Part shown: one piece after another, positions 6,608 through 11,897 of the stretch | Layout: each line of letters starts with the position of its first letter | Numbering within the stretch: the first letter of the stretch is position 1 | Assembly: GCA_913031525.1 (NCBI GenBank) | Contig: CAJWGC010000019.1 | Coordinates: 1-11,897 of the forward strand | Direction: 5' to 3' | From: an uncultured Acidimicrobiia bacterium | Lineage (GTDB): Bacteria > Actinomycetota > Acidimicrobiia > Spongiisociales > UBA5794 | DNA: 11,897 nucleotides | Translations under genes and position numbers: made by a program | The notes under the pieces: model-generated | Told to the model about the DNA's origin: nothing | What the model saw: the letters and a program-made list of their open reading frames with translations, nothing else | Databases searched by the model: none

Positions 6608-7530
6608 TGAAAGCACTGCGTCGGATCTGGAAATTCGGCAAAGATCATCCGACCGCGGTTATCACGTGGGCGATCCTGCTCACCGGATGGGAAATCGCGG
6701 CACACTTGGCCCCGGAACCAACATTCGCGCGGGCCCCGATTGTCCCAGCCTGGGAATATGTTTTCACGGATGCCTTCAAAGCATTGTCAGGAAACTGGAC
6801 GATCCCGAGGTGGGCTCCTAACCCAGTTAGCGGTGGAGAAGAGACATATCTGGGAGCGGTTCTGGCACTGGGTTACAACACGTTGAATAGCATGTACCGA
6901 TTGTCGCTGGGGCTTTTCGTGGGGATCATCGCCGGAGTAGGCAGCGGCCTATTGCTCTCTTACTATCCCTGGATCCGGCAGATGGCCTGGGCGCCACTTA
7001 ATCTTCTGCGGATGTTCCCGCTGTTGGCTGCTATCCCCATCTTTCAGTTCTGGCTCGGCGCCAATCTACGGGGAACTACCACATTCATAGCGTTTGGAGT
7101 TTGGGTTCTACTCGTCGTAGCAACCATCAACGCGGTTCGTAACGTACCGGATCGTTTTATCGAAAGTGCCCGCACTCTAGGTGCTTCCCGTCTTCGTACG
7201 TACAGGTCCATCGTTGTGCCAGCCGCGATACCAGAGTTGCGAACCGGGCTTTTGCTATCAGCTGGACTGAGCTGGTCACTAGTTGTCGGTGCTGAATACA
7301 TCGGAATCAGTAATGGACTTGGCAATCTTTTGTCGGTAGCCGAGTTCACAACAAATACGGGACGCATGATCATCATCGCTGTCGTAATCGGTGTGTCAGC
7401 GCTCGTTACATTCTTTGTCCTCAACTCGATCTTCAATCGGTTCGTCTCATGGATGCCGAGAACTGCGGAGACTAAAGGATTAGGTTCGGCAGCAGGTGCA
7501 GCGGCTCTCGGTGGGCCGATGGGAGAGTGA
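6607..7530 (+). CDS. Second ABC transporter permease (BPD_transp_1)
   Basis: A 307-residue membrane protein, the second permease of the same importer. The EAA loop is FIESARTLGA...IVVPAAIPEL (184-211). Membrane segments lie at about 16-33, 97-118, 132-150, 157-178, 213-236 and 254-277. An unusually long stretch (about 36-90) separates the first two segments and contains Trp/Pro-rich sequence that would face outside. The C-terminus ends in a Gly/Ala-rich tail (291-305). It starts at GTG 6607, sharing a G with the ATPase stop, so the two are translationally coupled. Two distinct permease genes with one ATPase gene implies a heterodimeric channel with an ATPase homodimer, whereas SsuABC/TauABC usually have one permease gene. 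Confidence 0.92.
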   Translation: MKALRRIWKFGKDHPTAVITWAILLTGWEIAAHLAPEPTFARAPIVPAWEYVFTDAFKALSGNWTIPRWAPNPVSGGEETYLGAVLALGYNTLNSMYRLSLGLFVGIIAGVGSGLLLSYYPWIRQMAWAPLNLLRMFPLLAAIPIFQFWLGANLRGTTTFIAFGVWVLLVVATINAVRNVPDRFIESARTLGASRLRTYRSIVVPAAIPELRTGLLLSAGLSWSLVVGAEYIGISNGLGNLLSVAEFTTNTGRMIIIAVVIGVSALVTFFVLNSIFNRFVSWMPRTAETKGLGSAAGAAALGGPMGE

Positions 7531-7588
7531 CTGCCTGGCGCAAACAACGCACTAGCCACTCTCACAAGAAATCTGAAAAGACCATTTG

Positions 7589-8506
7589 ATGTTGGTGGGA
7601 GTATTATTCGGGATCGCTGCAGCTTTTTCGATCGGCATCAATCAAGTCTTAATGACATATGCAGCGCGGCAATGGGGAACCATTCGGGCAACTCTGGCAA
7701 GCCTTGTCATTGCCTTCGCTTTCTTCATCCTGTTTGCTCTGGCTACTGGAGCCAATCTCCCATTTCGAGGTAACGATCTATTCCCGCTCATATTAGGAAT
7801 AGGTATTGCAGCAGGAATCGCCTACTTGGCGCAGCTGGAGAGTTTGCGCCTGGGCCCACTTTCTGTTGTTTCACCGATAGGCGCGACTGCAGGTGCCATG
7901 ACAGTCTTTTACGCTTTCGTCCTGTTGGGAGAGCGTCCTAGCTCTCTGCAATGGATCGGCATACCTCTGGCAACCGCAGGTGCGATAGCCGTGTCGATCG
8001 AACGTATCGCGGGCCGCAAGTTCAAGCTCATCAGTAAAGGACCCCTCTTTGCTTTTATTGCAGTGGTCACTGGAGCCATTTCAAACGCCGTACTGCGTAT
8101 ACCCGTTCGCGAACTTGGATCTATGGCAGCGATCATATTTCAGCGTTCTTTCACTATCGCGCTTGTCCTAATGGTCTTCTACATCATGGCGAGAAGAGGA
8201 CGATTGCTCGCCCGGATCAGTCAAGAGACACCAGTAGAAACGAAAAAACCCAATGCAGATTTCATCGAAAAGTTCAAGTGGCGTTTTCTGCTCTTGATAA
8301 TTGGCTTCTTGGACGCGGCAGCTTTTATCTTCTTCGCTGAGGGTCTGCAGCGGGCTGACGCATGGCTAATAGGTATTCTCTCTCAGAGCGGTCGTGTAAT
8401 CGCTGTAATCGGCGGCTTCGTTTTTTTCCACGAACGACTAAGAAGTCACCAATGGCTGGGAACGGTAATGGTTCTCGGCGGCCTCATCCTCTCAGTTCTC
8501 GGATAA
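7589..8506 (+). CDS. EamA/DMT-superfamily transporter
   Basis: A 305-residue membrane protein with the ten-helix, two-repeat layout of the drug/metabolite transporter superfamily. The internal duplication shows in the conserved repeat ends: GERPSSLQWIGIPLATAGA (114-132) closes the first half and HERLRSHQWLGTVMVLGGL (281-299) closes the second. A hydrophilic loop (about 202-230) links the halves. I use ATG 7589; a TTG directly before it is also in frame. The Shine-Dalgarno is weak. The gene follows the second permease by 58 bases without an obvious terminator, so it is probably the last gene of the transporter operon. Family members move amino acids, nucleosides, sugars or drugs, mostly outward. 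Here it might export a waste product or carry a related substrate; direction cannot be read. Confidence 0.9.
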   Translation: MLVGVLFGIAAAFSIGINQVLMTYAARQWGTIRATLASLVIAFAFFILFALATGANLPFRGNDLFPLILGIGIAAGIAYLAQLESLRLGPLSVVSPIGATAGAMTVFYAFVLLGERPSSLQWIGIPLATAGAIAVSIERIAGRKFKLISKGPLFAFIAVVTGAISNAVLRIPVRELGSMAAIIFQRSFTIALVLMVFYIMARRGRLLARISQETPVETKKPNADFIEKFKWRFLLLIIGFLDAAAFIFFAEGLQRADAWLIGILSQSGRVIAVIGGFVFFHERLRSHQWLGTVMVLGGLILSVLG

Positions 8507-8666
8507 AGCTCGCGGCTGGTCCACTCTAAGAGATCCTGTCGTCAACACTGTGAATCGCGACGAGCCGACATGCATAATCAGCATATGACGCTCTGTTGCA
8601 TATCGACGTTAAGCGTGTTCCTACACTGATACTTGTTTAGATGATTTGACGATGAAAGGGTGAACT

Positions 8667-9458
8667 ATGGATCTCGGAATTGCCGGCAAGATTGCCCTCG
8701 TTGGGGCTTCGGCAAACGGATTGGGTCTGGCGACCGCAAAACAACTCGCCGAGGAGGGCTGCCACGTGGCGCTGTGCGATATCGATGATGCTGCCATAAC
8801 AAAGGCTGTCCAGGAAGTCCAAGATGTCGCAAAAGGCGGCAAAGTATCGGGCTGGCAGGCAGATCTCACAGACTCTGAATCGATCAACGCGTTGCTGAAC
8901 ACTGTTGAAGATAACTTGGGCGGAGTGGACATCCTGATGACTAATTCAGGAGGCCCCCCTCCCGGTACCTTCGACTCGGCAACAGACGAGAAGTGGCAGC
9001 GCGCCTACGAGCTGACGTTTTTGAGCGCTGTCCGTCTCATCAGAGGGGTATTGCCAGGGATGAAAGAACGCGGTTGGGGGCGCATCATTAATTTCACTTC
9101 GCGGACGTTGCGCGAGCCAATCGAGAACCTGATGATCTCTAACGCTGTCAGGCTCGCCGTTGCCGGAATGGCAAAAACGCTCGCAGCGGAAGTAGCGAGC
9201 TTTGGCATTACTGTGAACAATCTCGGCCCCGGACCTACAGCCACGAATCGCGCTATAGAGCTGGCGCAAGCCCGAGCGGATAAAAAAGGCATCGATCTCG
9301 ATGAGGAACTTGCTGCTACCGCAGCACGGATCCCTCGAGGAGGAATGGCAAGTCCCGAAGAACAAGCCTCAGTTGCAGTATTTTTGGCGTCAAAACAGGC
9401 TTCTCACTTAACGGGAACATCCCTCATCGTTGACGGCGGCGAAACTCGAGCGTTGTGA
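8667..9458 (+). CDS. SDR-family oxidoreductase with degenerate catalytic tetrad (BKR-like)
   Basis: A 263-residue Rossmann-fold protein of the short-chain dehydrogenase/reductase family. The dinucleotide-binding motif is VGASANGLGLA (12-22). NNAG is replaced by TNSGGPPPG (92-100), the mark of a 3-oxoacyl-ACP-reductase-like subgroup (BKR_like_SDR_like) known for imperfect cofactor and active-site motifs. Ser145 is in the expected catalytic-Ser position, but the YxxxK motif is Ser158...Arg162 (SNAVR), so the catalytic Tyr and Lys are both missing. The C-terminal LTGTSLIVDGGE (248-259) is canonical. ATG 8667 follows AAGGG by 6 bases. The stop overlaps the P450 start by 4 bases. It may act on the same substrate as the P450 through altered chemistry, or have a non-reductase role; classical FabG activity looks unlikely. 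Confidence 0.92.
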   Translation: MDLGIAGKIALVGASANGLGLATAKQLAEEGCHVALCDIDDAAITKAVQEVQDVAKGGKVSGWQADLTDSESINALLNTVEDNLGGVDILMTNSGGPPPGTFDSATDEKWQRAYELTFLSAVRLIRGVLPGMKERGWGRIINFTSRTLREPIENLMISNAVRLAVAGMAKTLAAEVASFGITVNNLGPGPTATNRAIELAQARADKKGIDLDEELAATAARIPRGGMASPEEQASVAVFLASKQASHLTGTSLIVDGGETRAL

Positions 9459-10720
9459 TACCTCGTACGGTAGACGGAAGACCGCTCTTTACCGACGCTG
9501 GTCGCCAGTTTGATGCGCTGTTCGAACACGGTGGCGCAGAAGAACCACACGGTTTGTATCGCGAGTTACGTTTACACGATCCTGTCTTCTGGAGCAATGC
9601 AGCGAATGCTTGGGTGTTGACTCGGTACGCTGACGTTCGCCGAGCTCTCGGTACTGAAACGGATTTCGCTGTGCTATATGGTGAGGCTGGAGCGACAATT
9701 CACGGTAAGAGTCTTCTGCAGATGCGAGGAAAAGAACACCGACGCAAAAAAGCAGTCATTGCAAGAGAGATTCGCAATCTCAAGAAGCTCGAACGCTTAA
9801 TCAGACCCACAATTGAGCAGATTGTCTCGCAACTCATCACCAATCTGCGTTCCAGCAAGGGAGCCATCGAACTGCGATTGGCGTACACGGGAGCCGTCCC
9901 ACTTGCAGTAGTGACGTGGCTGCTCGAAATTAGTGAGCCGGACCAGTTGCGCGGTTGGTATCAAGATCTTGCTTTAGCCGGTGTAGAGAATCTCATTGGC
10001 AACCCTGAAATCCAGGCTCGCGGTCTTCAGGCGCTACACCAATTCGAGGAAATTATTGCACCAATAGTGGCTGCACAAGTAACGGAACCCCAGCAAGGAG
10101 TCCTCGGAGCTTTAGCCCAGCTCGAAACTGATGGAACCAGGATGTCAGAAAACGAGCTCACGACATTGGCAGGTTTCTTACTTACTGCGGGTGTCGAGAC
10201 AACCGATCGAACAATGGCGTCTTTGCTAAGACGGATAGCCTTGTATCCCGATGAGCGGCGCGCATTGCAAAATGATCCTGCTCTGGTAGTTCCCGCTATC
10301 GCGGAAACACTTCGATTCGAACCTGCGGTACACGGGGTTGGACGCATGGCTTTAATTGATGACCAATTTAGCGATATCGACATACGAAAAGGAGAACGAC
10401 TCATCGGCTTAATCGGGTCAGCAAATCGAGACGAAGATCATTTCCCTGATGCCGATCGATTCGATGTCGAACGTTTCGTAGATTCAGCTGATAAACAATT
10501 CACCCCTGCATCGGACGTTCTCACGTTTGGGGCCGGAGCCCATCACTGCACGGGCTCATTGCTCGGCAAGCTGGAGATGAAGATCGCCATAACAGAGTTT
10601 TTGTCTGCATTCGGTTCGATGTCGCTACTACCCGAGTCTCCTCCACCGACTGGCGTGATGCTTCGTGCACCCGAAAAAGTAATCGTCAAGTTAAGTGCTC
10701 ATGGAGAAGGTCTATCGTAA
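9455..10720 (+). CDS. Cytochrome P450 (bacterial, soluble, class I type)
   Basis: A 421-residue haem monooxygenase of usual bacterial length with no membrane anchor. The oxygen-activating I-helix motif is AGVETT (245-250), the K-helix ExxR is ETLR (284-287), and the haem-ligand loop is FGAGAHHCTG (358-367) with the axial Cys365. The C-helix region GKEHRRKKAVIA (92-103) carries the basic cluster that usually contacts the haem and redox partner. GTG 9455 overlaps the SDR stop (GTGA) and has no good Shine-Dalgarno of its own, so translation is probably coupled. Such enzymes hydroxylate hydrophobic small molecules (terpenoids, fatty acids, aromatics) and need ferredoxin and ferredoxin reductase; neither is encoded in this window. 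Family assignment is secure, substrate unknown. Confidence 0.96.
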   Translation: MIPRTVDGRPLFTDAGRQFDALFEHGGAEEPHGLYRELRLHDPVFWSNAANAWVLTRYADVRRALGTETDFAVLYGEAGATIHGKSLLQMRGKEHRRKKAVIAREIRNLKKLERLIRPTIEQIVSQLITNLRSSKGAIELRLAYTGAVPLAVVTWLLEISEPDQLRGWYQDLALAGVENLIGNPEIQARGLQALHQFEEIIAPIVAAQVTEPQQGVLGALAQLETDGTRMSENELTTLAGFLLTAGVETTDRTMASLLRRIALYPDERRALQNDPALVVPAIAETLRFEPAVHGVGRMALIDDQFSDIDIRKGERLIGLIGSANRDEDHFPDADRFDVERFVDSADKQFTPASDVLTFGAGAHHCTGSLLGKLEMKIAITEFLSAFGSMSLLPESPPPTGVMLRAPEKVIVKLSAHGEGLS

Positions 10721-10736
10721 AAGAAGGCTTTCTCTG

Positions 10737-10811
10737 TGGGCGTTGACGGACTCGAACCGCCGGCCTCTTCCTTGTAAGGGAAGCGCTCTAGCCAGACTGA
10801 GCTAAACGCCC
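10737..10811 (-). tRNA. tRNA-Val (UAC anticodon)
   Basis: Read on the minus strand, a 75-base cloverleaf folds cleanly. The acceptor stem GGGCGTT/AACGCCC has seven perfect pairs. The D-arm is GCTC/GAGC around a loop with GG. The anticodon stem CTTCC/GGAAG encloses CTTACAA, giving anticodon UAC (Val, reading GUA/GUG). The variable loop has five bases and the T-arm is GGCGG/CCGTC with loop TTCGAGT. The discriminator base is A, and CCA is not encoded (A-C-A-G follows). Just upstream on its strand, TAACAT (10830-10825) could be a -10 box. It is convergent with the P450 gene, whose stop is 16 bases away. Confidence 0.97.
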
Positions 10812-11023
10812 TGATCGCGGTCTGATGTTACAGATCAACTCGCCTTACCCTCCAAAACATCCTTCCAAGGCTGCCATCCTCGGATAGCTAGACGCTGAGA
10901 ATCTAAGGCGTTCAATGATGAGAAAGAACGAACTTAGCTCGAGCTGGAGCAAACGACAGCGTAGAGTTCCATTCTGCCTATTGAGCTTGCGGCGATGAAA
11001 TTGCGAGCAAAGGAGGAAATGTG
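10812..11023. other. Intergenic region between tRNA-Val and the PPOX gene
   Basis: These 212 bases hold the divergent control signals for the tRNA (minus) and the PPOX gene (plus). A 10-base palindrome, AGCTCGAGCT, lies at 10936-10945. A strong Shine-Dalgarno, AGGAGG (11011-11016), serves the downstream gene. No plausible coding sequence and no clear -35/-10 pair for the plus strand were found. Confidence 0.4.
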
Positions 11024-11431
11024 ATGGAAGCAGAATTAAAAGAGGCGATCGATGCAATCCATCCAGCAGACGGATGGGTGCATTTAGCAACTATCGGTCA
11101 TGACGGGAGTCCACACGTTGCTCCCATGATGCTCGCGGTGGGGGACGACGTGCTTCTTTTCAGCCTGACTGGTATGCAAAAGAAGCTCAATCTGAAGCGT
11201 GACCCCCGAGCTACTGTTTCGATCGGCCAGTCTGGAACGCTGTCGCATGTCATCGCATGGGGCACGATTGAGATGCGCCATGACGATGAGGCCCAGAGAT
11301 GCTGGGAAAAGATGATGGTCGATGCATTCGGTGAAGCAGGTCTGGAGAAACGCTCTCGAGCCCTCTCGCCTGACGGAACAAGCCTCGGCGTGATGACTGT
11401 GTCTCGCCATAGAATATTCAATATCCAATGA
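11024..11431 (+). CDS. PPOX-family split-barrel flavin/F420-dependent oxidoreductase
   Basis: A 135-residue protein of the pyridoxamine-5'-phosphate-oxidase-like split-barrel fold. Family traits in order: LATIGHDGSPHVAPM (21-35), the first barrel strands; LLFSLTGMQKKLNLKRDP (44-61), in which basic residues typically bind the cofactor phosphate; RATVSI (62-67); and AWGTIEM (78-84). Short actinobacterial members often use the deazaflavin F420; others use FMN or haem, so the cofactor is uncertain. ATG 11024 lies 7 bases after AGGAGG; a GTG at 11021 is in frame but too close. It is followed 84 bases later by an alpha/beta hydrolase gene in the same direction. A reduction or oxidation step in degradation of the imported compound is possible but unproven. 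Confidence 0.88.
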   Translation: MEAELKEAIDAIHPADGWVHLATIGHDGSPHVAPMMLAVGDDVLLFSLTGMQKKLNLKRDPRATVSIGQSGTLSHVIAWGTIEMRHDDEAQRCWEKMMVDAFGEAGLEKRSRALSPDGTSLGVMTVSRHRIFNIQ

Positions 11432-11438
11432 CTGAATT

Positions 11439-11468
11439 GATCTTCAGCCGCGGCTGGAATGCAAGATC
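11439..11468. repeat. Nested inverted repeat between PPOX and hydrolase genes
   Basis: The outer arms GATCTT (11439-11444) and AAGATC (11463-11468) flank a perfect 12-base palindrome, CAGCCGCGGCTG (11445-11456). The dyad is off-centre by six bases and has no T-run, so a protein-binding operator or a modest hairpin fits better than a classical terminator. Confidence 0.45.
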
Positions 11469-11515
11469 GCTACTTGAATCGCTACAGAATGACCGTCTAG
11501 GAGACAGGAGACCTA

Positions 11516-11897
11516 ATGGTCCGCGGTTACATTGACATTTCACAGGGACAAGTTCATTACAGAGAAGCTGGTGATGGACAACCCCTAGTTTTGCTGCATC
11601 AGTCGCCAAGTTCGTCTGCAATGTGGGAAGCCGTTATTCCCGTATTCGCTGAATGTGGCTTCCGGACAGTCGCGTTTGACATGCCTGGCTATGGCATGTC
11701 CGATCCTCCTGACAAAGAGCCCACACTCGACGATTACGCCGAGTGGACGTTCGAAGCTTGTGATGCGCTCGGCTTCAGACGACCACATCTGTTTGGGCAT
11801 CACACCGGCGGGTCTATAGCAATAAAAATGGCCTACCTCCGACCCGCCGGAGTCGGCAAAATTGCGATATGGGGGGTTCCATTGCTCGACAACAACA
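11516..11897 (+). CDS. Alpha/beta-fold hydrolase with GHHTGG elbow (3' end cut by window)
   Basis: The open frame runs from ATG 11516 to the right edge, giving 127 residues of an expected 270-300. AGGAG (11506-11510) lies 5 bases upstream. The N-terminal half is typical alpha/beta hydrolase: GQVHYREAGDG (11-21), LVLLHQSPSSSAMW (24-37, oxyanion region with HQS instead of HG), and FDMPGYGMSD (54-63). The nucleophile elbow reads FGHHTGG (93-99), so the residue normally Ser/Asp/Cys is His96. A GxHTG elbow recurs in a branch of this superfamily, so this is probably a subgroup trait rather than a mutation. The acid and base residues lie outside the window. Whether it hydrolyses anything by the usual mechanism is doubtful. 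It resembles the hydrolase at 872 only at fold level. Confidence 0.9.
   Translation, partial: MVRGYIDISQGQVHYREAGDGQPLVLLHQSPSSSAMWEAVIPVFAECGFRTVAFDMPGYGMSDPPDKEPTLDDYAEWTFEACDALGFRRPHLFGHHTGGSIAIKMAYLRPAGVGKIAIWGVPLLDNN

Noticed and set aside
7044..7565. 173-codon minus-strand open frame over the second permease
   Set aside because: Antisense shadow with low-complexity Thr/Ser/Pro composition; the plus strand encodes a clear permease with an EAA loop.
10027..10404. 125-codon minus-strand open frame inside the P450 gene
   Set aside because: It is antisense to the I-helix/ExxR region of a well-defined P450 and has no recognisable motif or ribosome site.
10721..10736. AGAAGGCTTTCT as a shared terminator between P450 and tRNA-Val
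   Set aside because: The stem is only about 4 bp; the T-rich tail on the tRNA side is suggestive but too weak to call.
1..11897. CRISPR arrays, insertion sequences, integrases, phage or toxin-antitoxin genes
   Set aside because: No regularly spaced repeats, terminal inverted repeats flanking a transposase, or such proteins were seen on either strand.

Overview
The window looks like chromosomal DNA of a free-living, probably actinobacterial organism (perhaps a marine or aquatic Acidimicrobiia-like lineage). The clues are a lipoprotein with an Ala/Thr/Pro-rich tail after its lipobox Cys, GTG starts, stop/start overlaps, and a tRNA gene with no encoded CCA. This placement is inference; a Chloroflexota origin cannot be excluded from sequence alone. 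Coding density is high, no gap between genes exceeds about 220 bases, and I see no IS element, phage gene, CRISPR array or rRNA.

Layout. (1) Positions 1-784, minus strand: the 5' part of a DegT/DnrJ/EryC1-type PLP aminotransferase that runs off the left edge. (2) From a divergent intergenic region, two plus-strand genes: an alpha/beta hydrolase (872-1684) and a 474-residue TIM-barrel, glycosidase-like protein of unknown substrate (1719-3143). (3) After a 220-base leader with a good promoter and possible alternative RNA pairings, a complete ABC importer of the nitrate/sulfonate/taurine (NMT1/SsuABC-like) class: lipoprotein binding protein (3364-4794), strong perfect hairpin (4837-4873), permease (4888-5769), ATPase (5783-6607), second permease (6607-7530). 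An EamA/DMT-family carrier (7589-8506) follows. (4) A two-gene unit, SDR (8667-9458) and cytochrome P450 (9455-10720), translationally overlapped by 4 bases. (5) A minus-strand tRNA-Val(UAC) (10737-10811). (6) A split-barrel flavin/F420-type (PPOX) oxidoreductase (11024-11431) and the start of a second alpha/beta hydrolase (11516 to the right edge), whose nucleophile position carries His instead of Ser.

How the genes may work together. Import (ABC system plus EamA carrier) surrounded by an unusual density of catabolic or tailoring enzymes (two alpha/beta hydrolases, TIM-barrel hydrolase-like protein, P450, SDR, PPOX, aminotransferase) suggests an uptake-and-degradation cluster for a small organic compound of unknown identity. 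The co-orientation and the binding protein being the first and most strongly expressed gene of its unit support this. The substrate is not readable from the sequence. Nothing here is a clearly new defence or mobile system; the best candidates for novelty are the TIM-barrel protein, the ligand of the binding protein, the degenerate-active-site SDR coupled to a P450, and the leader RNA ahead of the binding protein.
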